From assembly GCA_002306315.1 (NCBI GenBank), contig DBRK01000017.1, positions 1-41,782 of the forward strand: DNA of 41,782 bases, read 5' to 3'. Under the pieces are notes generated by a model, which made no database searches, had not been told where the DNA came from, and saw only the letters and a list, made by a program, of their open reading frames with translations. This document shows, piece after piece, positions 15,539-23,202 of this stretch (position 1 is the first letter of the stretch; each line of letters starts with the position of its first letter). Position numbers and translations under genes: made by a program. The DNA comes from Patescibacteria group bacterium UBA1370. GTDB taxonomy: Bacteria > Patescibacteriota > Microgenomatia > UBA1400 > PJMF01.

Positions 15539-16201
15539 ATGAACCCCAAGCCTTTTAATACCGGTTACCTTAAAGAACAGGACGGACATCAGGTCTATTT
15601 TGCTGAGTATGGCAATCCCAAAGGAGAAGCGATTGTTACTTTGCATGGTGGTCCGGGATCAAAGTCTAAGGTTAAGCATGTCAAACCTTATGATCTTCAA
15701 AAATATCGTGTAATCACTTTTGATCAGAGGGGTTGTGGAGAAAGCAATCCTGCGGGGGAAACGAAAGCAAACACCACGCAAGATTTGGTTTCCGATATGG
15801 AACAGCTGCGCTCCAAACTGAAGATTAAGAAGTGGTTTGTGGTTGGAGGGAGTTGGGGTGCAACTTTAGCTCTTGCGTATGCTCAAGCTCATCCTGATAA
15901 AGTTAATGGCTTGCTGTTGAGCAGCGTTTTTCTGGCTAGACCGAGGGATGTGGAGTGGGCTTTTACTAAGAAAAACGGTATTGAGCGGATGTTTCCAGAC
16001 TTGTGGGAAAAGCGAATTGAGTTTTTTAATAAATACAAAGTTACTCCTGCTAATGCTGCTAAAACCTTATTAGAAAAAATGAAATCAGCATCGCCGGAAG
16101 AAATGAAAGAAATCACTGCTGGAGTCAACAACTGGGAGGGCAATCTCATGAGTGCTCAAGCAGAGCTGATAAATATTGTTGGTTCACTTGAAGCTAATTA
16201 A
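15539..16201 (+). pseudogene. Truncated proline iminopeptidase-like alpha/beta hydrolase
   Basis: From ATG 15539 (SD AAGG 7 bases upstream) 220 residues are read. TLHGGPGSKSK, FDQRGCGESNP and VVGGSWGATLALAYAQAHP are hallmark motifs of proline iminopeptidases with the nucleophile Ser. Members of the family have about 310 residues, with the catalytic Asp and His in the last third; these are missing here. The bases after the stop still show a faint match in other frames (HIEHFAGK resembles the family's IE-HYF-NK segment), which suggests frameshift and decay rather than a designed short form. An extended -10 (TGGTAAACT) lies about 38 bases upstream. Confidence 0.7.
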
Positions 16202-16458
16202 TTCCACATTGAACACTTTGCGGGCAAACAAGTTATCTGGATTCAACGCGTCTGCCTGTTTATATCAATAATTCCCGAAATCTCTTGGTATGTTTAGGAG
16301 AATGTGTCAACAGGGCTGTTATAAAACAACTGTGTGAAAGAAATATTTGCTGCCCTCGGAAGGAGCTTTTATAGTTAAAAGGTCGAGGATATCGGCAATC
16401 AGCTGGGGTGGATGCGGAAGTGTTAGAATCACCATTGTTCTTTTCAAGCAAACGTCAT
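16202..16458. other. Intergenic, decayed sequence
   Basis: No supported gene. The first 60 bases probably carry the rotted 3' end of the iminopeptidase-like gene. A minus-strand frame of 63 codons here has neither SD nor family features and I do not call it. Confidence 0.5.
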
Positions 16459-17550
16459 TTAAGGTGTTTCAACCCCCACCGATTTATTTATGGTTTCAAT
16501 AGTTTTCTTGATGCGCTGATCCCCGAGCCATAGCTCAAAAGAATCCTTATGCTCGGGATCTGCTTGCCAAAAATAAAAACTCGGCACCGAGCAGGCACCT
16601 CGATTTGCATTATTTAGATTTTGCACAAAAGCCGGGAGAAGAAGATCTTGAGCGGGTAGTTTATTGCTCATGCCCACTTCGCCAATTACCAACGGCAGCT
16701 GAGATATTTTCAAATGATCAAAAAATTTCCTAATTAGATTTCCGGTTAGTTGCGGATACAGATGAGCGGTTGCCACAAAATTGAATCCCGAAAACCAACT
16801 TTCCTCGATGTCCCAAGGATATCTAGTGCCAGAAAATATCGGCCGGGTGTTATCAACCTGGCGCATGGCTTGATAGAGCTGCATCATCCATTCGCTGAGA
16901 ATCCTTCTCTTTAATTCGTCAGGAGCTTTTGCCTGAATCTCTGGTTCGTTGGCAATTTCAAAAGCAGCAATATGCTGACAATCCGCCAAACGATAAACAA
17001 TGTGTTCCAGCATTGCACAGGTTTGATTGATTACTTTCTGATTGATAAAAAATTCCAGCCTGGCTTGCTCCAGAGAGTCAAACTGGCTAATCACCCAATG
17101 ATCGGGCTGCTTGCTTTCATAAAAGGGTGTAAATTTATTCGAGTGCAGCAGGTTATAAAGGTCGGTGCCGGTTGCTACCAAACTCAGTTGGTGGCCGGTT
17201 ATTTGGTAAACCAACTCTATATTGCTATTGAGACGGCGAATATCTGATAGCGTGCCAGAAGAGCTGTCTGCAAAAATTCGAATTACCCTGATACCACTGG
17301 CAGCGTAAGCCGACAAAGCTTGACGCTGCACCTCATCAGCATATTTCCAAAGGTAGGGCGCACAGACACCTGCGCCCCGTAGCTCATTGGGGAAATGCAG
17401 CCACCGATCTTTTTCCGGTGCTTGGACACCCTCGCTAAAATCAAACTGACTCAGAAAATCGACGATACCACCTGTTGCGGCCACTGACGTTGCCCCAAGC
17501 AAATAAGCCAAGAACTTTCGGCGGCTGACACCGAACTCTGGAGAGACCAT
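16459..17550 (-). CDS. Tat-exported GH5-like glycoside hydrolase
   Basis: 363 residues. The N-terminus has a twin-arginine signal (SRRKFLAYLLG, Arg10-Arg11, then a hydrophobic stretch to about residue 32), so the folded enzyme is probably exported or anchored. The body looks like a (beta/alpha)8 retaining glycosidase of clan A: FEIANEPE places the acid/base Glu202 after the typical Asn, and LVIGEVGMS places the nucleophile Glu291 on a late strand. HLYPQL and FYFWQ are also typical. A beta-mannanase or endoglucanase-like role is likely; the substrate is not readable. A TATAAT 7 bases before the ATG predicts a leaderless message. Confidence 0.8.
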   Translation of the reverse strand: MVSPEFGVSRRKFLAYLLGATSVAATGGIVDFLSQFDFSEGVQAPEKDRWLHFPNELRGAGVCAPYLWKYADEVQRQALSAYAASGIRVIRIFADSSSGTLSDIRRLNSNIELVYQITGHQLSLVATGTDLYNLLHSNKFTPFYESKQPDHWVISQFDSLEQARLEFFINQKVINQTCAMLEHIVYRLADCQHIAAFEIANEPEIQAKAPDELKRRILSEWMMQLYQAMRQVDNTRPIFSGTRYPWDIEESWFSGFNFVATAHLYPQLTGNLIRKFFDHLKISQLPLVIGEVGMSNKLPAQDLLLPAFVQNLNNANRGACSVPSFYFWQADPEHKDSFELWLGDQRIKKTIETINKSVGVETP

Positions 17551-17557
17551 AAACCGT

Positions 17558-17563
17558 ATTATA
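17558..17563 (-). promoter_or_regulatory. -10 element of the GH5-like gene
   Basis: The minus strand reads TATAAT with 7 bases to the ATG at 17550, giving a predicted leaderless mRNA. Confidence 0.55.
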
Positions 17564-17609
17564 ACCCGAAAATGTTTTTAGCTGGGAAAATTTCCTCTGG
17601 CGACTGATA

Positions 17610-18458
17610 TCACTTACTAGTTCGTACCAGAAGCCATAACTGAGTTATCCAGGCAACACAGCCGGCATAGAAAAATACCTCCGCCGGTTCCTGCCAAGGC
17701 AAGGAAATCTTGCCTTGCCACTGGCCGTAATAAACCGAAAAAGCTGCGAGAAAGAACCCCGTCAGATAGATACTGGGGACAATGTCATGAAAACGCCGCA
17801 AGGGTTTCACCAATGTCAACAAAGGCAACACCAGCGCCAAAAACGACAAAACCAAATAAACCTCAAACACCTGATGATGAACGACATTGAGATTATGTAG
17901 AGTGTATTCGCCTTGGTAGTTTATTTCTTGGATTTTGGCGGAAGGCTCAATTTCAGCAATCCGCTGACCCCAAGAAATCTCTTCTCCTGCAACAAAGAAA
18001 AAGCCGAGCGCAAAAATAAAGAACAACCCAGCCAATTTTCTCTTTTCCTTTTTCCAAAAATCCCTTCCAAACCAAGCAGACAAACCGCTGCCCGCCAATA
18101 AAACCACAACCTGCGAGATTTCAAAAAATCGGTCTTCTTTGGAGAGATGAAAAAATCGGTCAAACGGAAAGAGACGCAGGAGCAAAACCGCCCCCCAACA
18201 AACCAGCGGCAACAGCAGCGCCACCCAGCGCCAATATTTCTTCCACCAAGCATCTGCCTGATTGATAAGTGTCAGGATAATCAGGTACAAAGATAAAATC
18301 AGCAGTCCTTCCTGTTGTAGTCTGGTCTGAAGATAAAGCGCGTTAGGTGGCGTGTAAAAGTCATACAGAGTAGCTGCTATCGTCACTGCCACTATGGTGA
18401 TGGTGAAAACAGTTAGCAATTTTCTCAAGTGCGGCGGAAACGAAAATTTTCCCTGCAT
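17610..18458 (-). CDS. Polytopic membrane protein with EEISWGQR motif, main frame
   Basis: 282 residues from ATG 18458, but probably the C-terminal part of a longer protein. There are about 7-8 hydrophobic helices. The conserved-looking motifs are FFFVAGEEISWGQR in a helix end and YTLHNLNVVHHQ in the next loop. I recall this EEISWGQR/LHNL pair from uncharacterised bacterial membrane proteins. The acidic and His residues at the membrane surface suggest a metal site or enzyme. The same frame is open upstream past the ATG (LFGLCAFFLVYAIYER) but has no start of its own. The 51-codon frame upstream joins it by a -1 shift. Confidence 0.75.
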   Translation of the reverse strand: MQGKFSFPPHLRKLLTVFTITIVAVTIAATLYDFYTPPNALYLQTRLQQEGLLILSLYLIILTLINQADAWWKKYWRWVALLLPLVCWGAVLLLRLFPFDRFFHLSKEDRFFEISQVVVLLAGSGLSAWFGRDFWKKEKRKLAGLFFIFALGFFFVAGEEISWGQRIAEIEPSAKIQEINYQGEYTLHNLNVVHHQVFEVYLVLSFLALVLPLLTLVKPLRRFHDIVPSIYLTGFFLAAFSVYYGQWQGKISLPWQEPAEVFFYAGCVAWITQLWLLVRTSK

Positions 18459-18478
18459 TCTCTCGTAAATGGCATAGA

Positions 18479-18634
18479 CTAGAAAAAAAGCGCATAAGCC
18501 AAAGAGGGCAGAACTAAGTACTTTTCGACGGTATTCACACTGCCGACACTGTCCGCAGCCAGCAATAAACTTGCCACAGCAGCGCCGACAATCGGCACTG
18601 AGAAAAACTTTTTTAATTGAGATATTGCAGCCAT
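18479..18634 (-). CDS. 5' piece of the same membrane protein gene, ends at a slippery T7
   Basis: From ATG 18634, with SD AGAGGA 5 bases upstream, 51 codons are read before a TAG. The peptide has two hydrophobic helices (VPIVGAAVASLLLAA and EKYLVLPSLAYALFF). The last codons are CTT TTT TTC TAG. T TTT TTC is a canonical -1 slip heptamer, and a -1 shift there continues as LVYAIYERMQG into the 282-residue frame, completing the second helix smoothly. One extra T in the run would do the same. So either programmed frameshifting, a real mutation, or a homopolymer error. Confidence 0.6.
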   Translation of the reverse strand: MAAISQLKKFFSVPIVGAAVASLLLAADSVGSVNTVEKYLVLPSLAYALFF

Positions 18635-18661
18635 TTATTTCCTCTAATTAAGTATCTTCAG

Positions 18662-18690
18662 AGTATAATCCAGCCTGGCACCGGTTACAA
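18662..18690 (-). promoter_or_regulatory. Promoter of the EEISWGQR membrane protein gene
   Basis: The minus strand reads TTGTAA, 17 bases, TATACT. The start would be about 20 bases before the ATG at 18634, leaving room for the SD. This supports 18634 rather than 18458 as the true gene start. Confidence 0.65.
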
Positions 18691-18702
18691 CATCCGCATG
18701 GT

Positions 18703-19221
18703 TCAGATCCTCAACTCGTCAAGGTTAATGGTTTCAATTTTTTCGTGTTCATTGGCTTGGGCATGAAAGAACAAAATTTTGCCGCCTTCAGCAATCGCCG
18801 GAAAACAATAATTTAGATCATCAACCAACTCATATCCGCTGGTTAACACCTCATCCTTGTGCAACCAAATTAGCTTGCCCTCGGGTGTGTCATTTCCCAT
18901 GGGGATTTCCTTGCTGGGAACCGCCATCTTAAAGAAACACATCCCCCAGTCCTGGGGATAGCCGCCTTCTAGTCGGGCAACAGCGGCTAGCTGCACCTGA
19001 TCTGGGCGGACCACATAACCGGTCTCTTCTTCGGTTTCACGGATGGCAGCCTGTAAAAAATTCTCCCCCGGTTCCACCTTGCCGCCGATGCCATTAAGGC
19101 GACCTGCATCCACACTTTTGTTTGCATCTCTGAGAACAAATAAATAATCATCGCCGCAGTGCAGAAAATTGGTGACTGTAACCATGAGTTTGCGGGGTTG
19201 GGGATTTTTTTCCTTTGGCAT
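18703..19221 (-). CDS. Nudix hydrolase
   Basis: 172 residues. The Nudix box is complete at 47-69 (GKVEPGE...REtEEETGY), the Mg-binding loop that hydrolyses nucleoside diphosphates linked to another moiety. The sequence before it (YLFVLRDANKSVDAGRLNGIGG) resembles MutT/NTP-pyrophosphohydrolase members. The C-terminal 80 residues are longer than in MutT. Possible roles are cleaning of oxidised dNTPs or nucleotide sugar turnover. It stands alone. Confidence 0.9.
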   Translation of the reverse strand: MPKEKNPQPRKLMVTVTNFLHCGDDYLFVLRDANKSVDAGRLNGIGGKVEPGENFLQAAIRETEEETGYVVRPDQVQLAAVARLEGGYPQDWGMCFFKMAVPSKEIPMGNDTPEGKLIWLHKDEVLTSGYELVDDLNYCFPAIAEGGKILFFHAQANEHEKIETINLDELRI

Positions 19222-19324
19222 CTGTCTTAGTTTTGCTAATAAGTATCACTGCTTCCTTACAAGGCTCTTAAGCCTGCATTACTCATCATGGTTATTCTAT
19301 ACTAGTAATTAACCCTACAGCCAC

Positions 19325-19355
19325 AAAAAAGAGTCCGCCTAAACGGACTCTTTTT
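19325..19355 (-). terminator. Bidirectional rho-independent terminator after the RRM gene
   Basis: GAGTCCG (19331-19337) pairs with CGGACTC (19344-19350) around 6 bases. It is flanked by six A on the left and five T on the right, so it can work on both strands. It lies 22 bases after the RRM gene stop. Confidence 0.9.
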
Positions 19356-19377
19356 GTTTTTCCTAGACAAGTTGAAT

Positions 19378-19719
19378 TTACCTGCGGTTGTCGCGGTAGC
19401 CACCACGGTCGTTGCGGTTGTTGTAACCGCCGCGGTCCATGCGAGGCCGAGGAGGGCGGGCAGTGTCAACATGAATGTTTCTGCCTTCAAATTCATAATT
19501 GTTGAGAGCCTCTTTGGCTGCGTCTGCTTCCTCTTTCGAGGACATCTCGACAAAGGCAATGCCTTTGGAGCGGCCGGACATCTTGTCCGTGATCAGATTG
19601 CAGCTAGCAACTTCTCCGAATTGGGAGAAAAGCTCTCTGATTTGCTCTTCGGTGGCACTCCAAGGGAGGTTGCCAACAAAAAGCTTGTTAGGATTTACTT
19701 GAGGGTTGTCGTTAAACAT
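19378..19719 (-). CDS. RRM-domain RNA-binding protein
   Basis: 113 residues. One RRM (about 11-88) with RNP2 LFVGNL (13-18) and RNP1 KGIAFVEM (52-59), followed by a 25-residue Arg/Gly/Asn-rich tail (DRGGYNNRNDRGGYRDNRR). This is the layout of cyanobacterial Rbp and other bacterial glycine-rich RRM proteins, which bind single-stranded RNA and are often cold-responsive. It is the likely general RNA chaperone of this cell. A leader hairpin and a strong terminator suggest a short, highly expressed monocistronic RNA. Confidence 0.95.
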   Translation of the reverse strand: MFNDNPQVNPNKLFVGNLPWSATEEQIRELFSQFGEVASCNLITDKMSGRSKGIAFVEMSSKEEADAAKEALNNYEFEGRNIHVDTARPPRPRMDRGGYNNRNDRGGYRDNRR

Positions 19720-19739
19720 GATACCCCTATACTATTTAC

Positions 19740-19759
19740 CACCCGTGCTGTAGCGGGTG
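19740..19759 (-). promoter_or_regulatory. Hairpin in the leader of the RRM gene
   Basis: CACCCG and CGGGTG (19740-19745 and 19754-19759) pair around 8 bases, about 20 bases upstream of the ATG and just before an AGGGG that may act as SD. It may tune translation; the promoter itself is not clear. Confidence 0.35.
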
Positions 19760-19905
19760 CATTACGTTTTCTGAACTGACACTTAGAGGGAAATTTTTAT
19801 AAGAACTCCATTAGCACAATGTTCACACAGCTAACTGTTATTGTACCACTTTTTAGGCGATTAATATAGGGAAATGGCCATTTGCCTGACTGAGGCTGTT
19901 AGTAG

Positions 19906-20889
19906 TTAATTTTCCTGGCAACGGTCCAAAATCAACCTGATCTCTGGTTCCAAAGCTTTTACCTGGTATCCAATGCAAATTAGCACTGTCTGACTGCTGT
20001 TTTCCAGCGAGGCAGGCGGCACTGAGTAATCCACTCGGCGGAAAATAGCATTAACGACTTCAGCACCACTGGAGAAGTTAGCTATTCCCTTAATACGAAT
20101 CAGTTGTTTGGGCAGGGTTGTAAATGCCTGCTGAAAACTGGCTTTACTTAGAGGGGAATCACTAGTGTAGGCAAAAGCCTCAATTTGATCATCGTCAAGA
20201 TGAGCATGTCCATGGCGAACTGCTTCCTTTTCTTCCGCATTGAGCAACGCATCCAAATCACTGGTAGTTAAACCAAAAGCCAGATCAGGATTCAACCGAC
20301 CTCGCGGCGCTTCCACTATCGGTGAGGCTTCGTTCAGCTCGCGGATATAACCCACCACCCGGCGTATTTGGTCCAAGTCCACCAACTCGATTTTGTTAAG
20401 GACGATCAGATCGGTGAGAACCGCCTGACGGCGGGCAACGGGACTCAGGTCGTGATAGCCCTCAAAATTCAGAGTGTCGATGATGCTTATCACCCCATCT
20501 CTTCTGAGAAGAGGGTGGTCGGAAACCATCAAAGCCAGGCTTGCCGGGTCAGCGGTTCCAGATGACTCAATGATAATTCTCTCTGGTCCGTAGGTATCGA
20601 CAACCTCCTCGATAGCACTGATAAATGGACCAACCAGTGTGCAGCAGATGCAGCCGTTTAAAATCTCCCGGCTGATGATGTGGCGGCCGCGCATCAGTTT
20701 GGCATCCAGGTCTTCTTCACCCAGTTCATTCTTAATGTAAATAACGTTTTTGCCTGCTGACGAGAGGCTCTCAATCCAGTGGGAAATGATGGTGGTTTTG
20801 CCGGAACCCAGGAAGCCGGTAACAACGGTGGCCGGAGTTTCCTCAGCGCTATGCGGCAACCTAAGCCCGGCAGTGACTACAGACGCCAT
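19906..20889 (-). CDS. CobW/COG0523 metallochaperone GTPase
   Basis: 327 residues. Walker A GFLGSGKTT (25-33), the metal-binding CICC (Cys80, 82, 83), ESSGTADP (switch region) and NKIE give a G3E-family GTPase. The C-terminal CobW_C domain follows, after a His-rich HGHAH. COG0523 proteins deliver metal, mostly zinc, to client enzymes. The gene overlaps the upstream Fur-family gene by 29 bases on the same strand, which points to zinc limitation as the inducing signal. Confidence 0.9.
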   Translation of the reverse strand: MASVVTAGLRLPHSAEETPATVVTGFLGSGKTTIISHWIESLSSAGKNVIYIKNELGEEDLDAKLMRGRHIISREILNGCICCTLVGPFISAIEEVVDTYGPERIIIESSGTADPASLALMVSDHPLLRRDGVISIIDTLNFEGYHDLSPVARRQAVLTDLIVLNKIELVDLDQIRRVVGYIRELNEASPIVEAPRGRLNPDLAFGLTTSDLDALLNAEEKEAVRHGHAHLDDDQIEAFAYTSDSPLSKASFQQAFTTLPKQLIRIKGIANFSSGAEVVNAIFRRVDYSVPPASLENSSQTVLICIGYQVKALEPEIRLILDRCQEN

Positions 20890-21217
20890 ATAGGGTTAAA
20901 TGATGATGCTCAACTTGAAAACTGTCAACCATTTGCGGCATCGCAACAACGACGTTTACACCGGTTATCCGGCCGCAACGGGTGCAAACTAGGTGGTCAT
21001 GTTCATCCTGATGAAGCTCATAGAAAATTTGGTTTTCTCCCAAGGCCTGCCGGCAAATATCACCATCTGCCAACATCCTTTCCAAGGCGCGATAAACGCT
21101 GGTTTTGTTGTAAACTAAACCCCGCTCCTCTAAAAGACTGACAATATCCATTGCTGTCAGCAAGTGACGTTCCCGAAGCAGCTGTTTTATCTGAGCATTA
21201 AGCTCTCCGCGTGTCAT
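20861..21217 (-). CDS. Fur-family metal regulator, Zur-like
   Basis: 118 residues. Winged helix (about 5-60; NKTSVYRALERM is the recognition helix), then a dimer and metal domain with HQDEHDH and HHH, and the structural zinc cysteines C78-x2-C81 and C113-x2-C116. It is shorter than typical Fur. Co-transcription with a COG0523 GTPase suggests Zur rather than Fur. It probably represses itself and the GTPase gene: an inverted repeat overlaps its own promoter. Confidence 0.88.
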   Translation of the reverse strand: MTRGELNAQIKQLLRERHLLTAMDIVSLLEERGLVYNKTSVYRALERMLADGDICRQALGENQIFYELHQDEHDHLVCTRCGRITGVNVVVAMPQMVDSFQVEHHHLTLYGVCSHCRA

Positions 21218-21225
21218 GGTGGTGT

Positions 21226-21234
21226 ATTATAGCA
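21226..21234 (-). promoter_or_regulatory. Extended -10 promoter of the Zur-like gene
   Basis: The minus strand reads TGCTATAAT with 8 bases to the ATG, a predicted leaderless mRNA. Confidence 0.6.
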
Positions 21235-21253
21235 ATCATCGGATAACTATTGC
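21232..21253. promoter_or_regulatory. Candidate Zur operator
   Basis: GCAAT (21232-21236) and ATTGC (21249-21253) form an inverted repeat with a 12-base spacer. It overlaps the extended -10 of the Zur-like gene and the -35 (TTGCCA) of the divergent gene. No known Zur consensus is matched; position is the main argument. Confidence 0.3.
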
Positions 21254-21278
21254 CATCAGGCTTGATGACAGCTATAAA
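21250..21278 (+). promoter_or_regulatory. Promoter of the DUF1599-like gene
   Basis: TTGCCA, 17 bases, TATAAA. The start is near 21285, with about 28 bases of leader and no SD before the ATG at 21313. Confidence 0.55.
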
Positions 21279-21312
21279 CAAACTTGCAAATCATAAATAG
21301 CAGAATAAAAAA

Positions 21313-21633
21313 ATGCCGACACCAAAATCACCAAAAACTTTAGATCAAGCCTTTACAGTCATCACTGATGAATTGCTGGAAACCTTTATCAGCAAGCACC
21401 GTGATTATGGCAAGGGAAACATTTTGTCGATTAAAGAACTGGGAATTGCCTTCCGTATCGGTGAAAAAGTGGAACGCCTCAGGCATCTGCTTATGAAATC
21501 CGACAACCCGGCAAATGAGTCCTTAGATGATACCTGGCGGGATATTGCTGTCTACGCGATCATTGCTGAACTATACCGCCGAGGGTGGTTTGAGCAGCTT
21601 GAAGTTGATCAAGCCAAATTGGAAAAATCCTAA
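21313..21633 (+). CDS. DUF1599 / MazG-like all-alpha NTP-pyrophosphatase family protein
   Basis: 106 residues. KHRDYGKGNIL, FRIGEKVERLRHLL and ESLDDTWRDIAVYAIIAELY match the pattern of the DUF1599 (nucleotide modification associated) family, where Glu and Asp residues on the helices bind Mg and a nucleotide. Such proteins probably hydrolyse unusual NTPs (house-cleaning). It is divergent from the Zur-like gene and shares the control region with it. Confidence 0.7.
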   Translation: MPTPKSPKTLDQAFTVITDELLETFISKHRDYGKGNILSIKELGIAFRIGEKVERLRHLLMKSDNPANESLDDTWRDIAVYAIIAELYRRGWFEQLEVDQAKLEKS

Positions 21634-21642
21634 GCAATCCTT

Positions 21643-22230
21643 TTACCAGTTAGCGAAACTGCTGTCTGCTTTTATCGAGGAAAACGAAACTGCTGCCGTC
21701 CATACAGTATCCCGGGCAGATTCGGCTGAGTGGCGGTATTTTTCACTCCGATAATGACGACCTCTGATTGTCATACCAACCACTTGATCTTGGACGCGGC
21801 CGGAAAATTCCCCTTGCTCGAGATGCCAGTTGTAATACGAGCCGCTGAAACTGCCTTGCAGGTAATCAACAGAAAATTTAACATAACTTTCTTTTAAATC
21901 GCGGTTATAACGATCCAGGTGATAGCTTCCCCCACCAACGTGGTAACTGTCCCGGGTGATTTCACCTTTGACTGTGTCCTTAAAGATTGACCCGCTGGGT
22001 TCTAGCACAAAGGTATATTTGCCGATCTCCTGATTATTGAAGCGGAGAAAATATTTCCGGTATACGGTTTTGTAATACTCCAAGGCATTAACCTTTGTTG
22101 CCCTCATATCAGGAACAAAACAGGAATATGTGGTACCTAATTGAAAAAATTCCGGTTTATCCTGCAAATGGAACCGCTTGCACTCAAGAAAAACAGCAAA
22201 GCCAATTAGCGGCATGGTGTGATAGCGCAT
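21643..22230 (-). CDS. Hypothetical protein rich in aromatic residues
   Basis: 195 residues from ATG 22230. I chose this start over the GTG at 22245 because a TATAAT (22242-22237) lies exactly 6 bases before the ATG. The C-terminal half has beta-like repeats rich in Tyr, Phe and Gly (VGGGSYHLDRYNRD, LQGSFSGSYYNWHL, GEFSGRVQDQVVGMTIRG), reminiscent of a beta-sheet ligand-binding or lipocalin-like fold, but no family is recognised. It follows the sugar-kinase gene and has its own promoter. Confidence 0.6.
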   Translation of the reverse strand: MRYHTMPLIGFAVFLECKRFHLQDKPEFFQLGTTYSCFVPDMRATKVNALEYYKTVYRKYFLRFNNQEIGKYTFVLEPSGSIFKDTVKGEITRDSYHVGGGSYHLDRYNRDLKESYVKFSVDYLQGSFSGSYYNWHLEQGEFSGRVQDQVVGMTIRGRHYRSEKYRHSAESARDTVWTAAVSFSSIKADSSFANW

Positions 22231-22236
22231 GCCCAA

Positions 22237-22242
22237 ATTATA
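22237..22242 (-). promoter_or_regulatory. -10 element inside the operon end
   Basis: The minus strand reads TATAAT three bases after the kinase stop codon and 6 bases before ATG 22230. Confidence 0.5.
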
Positions 22243-22244
22243 CA

Positions 22245-23192
22245 CTACAGGCCATATGCCATCTTGAGCGCGCCATAAACAGGTGGGGTATCGGGGAAAA
22301 TGATCTCAATTTCTGTGTACTTTTCCATCAGTCTTGTGGTCAGCTGCTTTTGCACATGAGGCAAGTTAGCAACCGCTCCCGACAAAACGAGATCAAATTT
22401 CTGGCTTTCTAGTTGCAGGCGTTCAACCACAGTAGTCGCCAAAAGTACCAGTTCTTCAATGGCGTGGTCAAAGATCATCGCCGCAGCTTCATCGCCTTGT
22501 TCATAAGCTTCAGAACACAAGCTGGATATTTCGGCGACCTCCAGTTTTGTTAAGTGGGGATTGTAAACGTGGTTTTTGAGCTCAGCTATTGAAGGGATGC
22601 GAAAGTGTTCACAGACCATTTCCTCCAAAATAGTTTTGCTACGACGGCCATCAAAACTTTTTACAGCCTCCCTGAGCACCTGGCGGCCGATATAATAACC
22701 TGAGCCTTGATCAGTGAGCAGGAAATCCATGCCTCCGGTTTTGGCGGTCTGGCCAGCCTGGTTGCGACCGAAACAAATCGAGCCGGTGCCGGAGATCAAC
22801 ACCACTGCATTGGGATTACTGGTGCCATTGGCGAGAGCAATGACGCTGTCGTTGTAGATTTGAAAATCCTGAATAATGTACTGGGACAGAGCACGCTGAA
22901 AAATCTCAGCCGCCCGTTCCTTCTCGGCATCAGTATCCAAGCCCGCTAAACCCATAACAATGCGCGCAAATTCAATCTGAGGAAGTTGTTCTTCGTGCCC
23001 GTTTTGATCGGGAAGAACAGACTCAAGAGACTGTCGAATTCCCTCCAGTAAGTTGAAACTGGCTGCGCCAATCGAAGTACTGGTTAGATTGGTTGGACCT
23101 GCAGTGCCTTCGCCGATGATCTTGCCGTTTTCATCAGCGCAGATAACATCGGTCTTTGTCCCACCACCATCAACACCTAGATAGTAAGGCAT
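22245..23192 (-). CDS. BadF/BcrA-type ATPase, probable glucose or GlcNAc kinase
   Basis: 315 residues. An ASKHA fold with phosphate-1 motif LGVDGGGTKTDV (5-16), ISGTGSICFGRN (adenosine/phosphate region), GGMDFLLTDQGSGYYIGRQ, and phosphate-2/adenosine motif LVLSGAVANLPHVQKQL. This is the arrangement of eukaryote-like N-acetylglucosamine kinases in the BadF/BadG family. Following the GH15 gene by 10 bases, it may phosphorylate the glucose released. SD AAGGA 3 bases before the ATG. Confidence 0.88.
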   Translation of the reverse strand: MPYYLGVDGGGTKTDVICADENGKIIGEGTAGPTNLTSTSIGAASFNLLEGIRQSLESVLPDQNGHEEQLPQIEFARIVMGLAGLDTDAEKERAAEIFQRALSQYIIQDFQIYNDSVIALANGTSNPNAVVLISGTGSICFGRNQAGQTAKTGGMDFLLTDQGSGYYIGRQVLREAVKSFDGRRSKTILEEMVCEHFRIPSIAELKNHVYNPHLTKLEVAEISSLCSEAYEQGDEAAAMIFDHAIEELVLLATTVVERLQLESQKFDLVLSGAVANLPHVQKQLTTRLMEKYTEIEIIFPDTPPVYGALKMAYGL

Positions 23193-23202
23193 AATTCCTT
23201 AT

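Noticed and set aside
16260..16451. Minus-strand frame of 63 codons between two genes
   Set aside because: No SD or -10 in place, no recognisable fold, and it lies in decayed sequence.
19354..19779. Plus-strand frame of 141 codons opposite the RRM gene
   Set aside because: It is the mirror of the Gly/Arg-rich RRM gene, whose domain and terminator are unambiguous.
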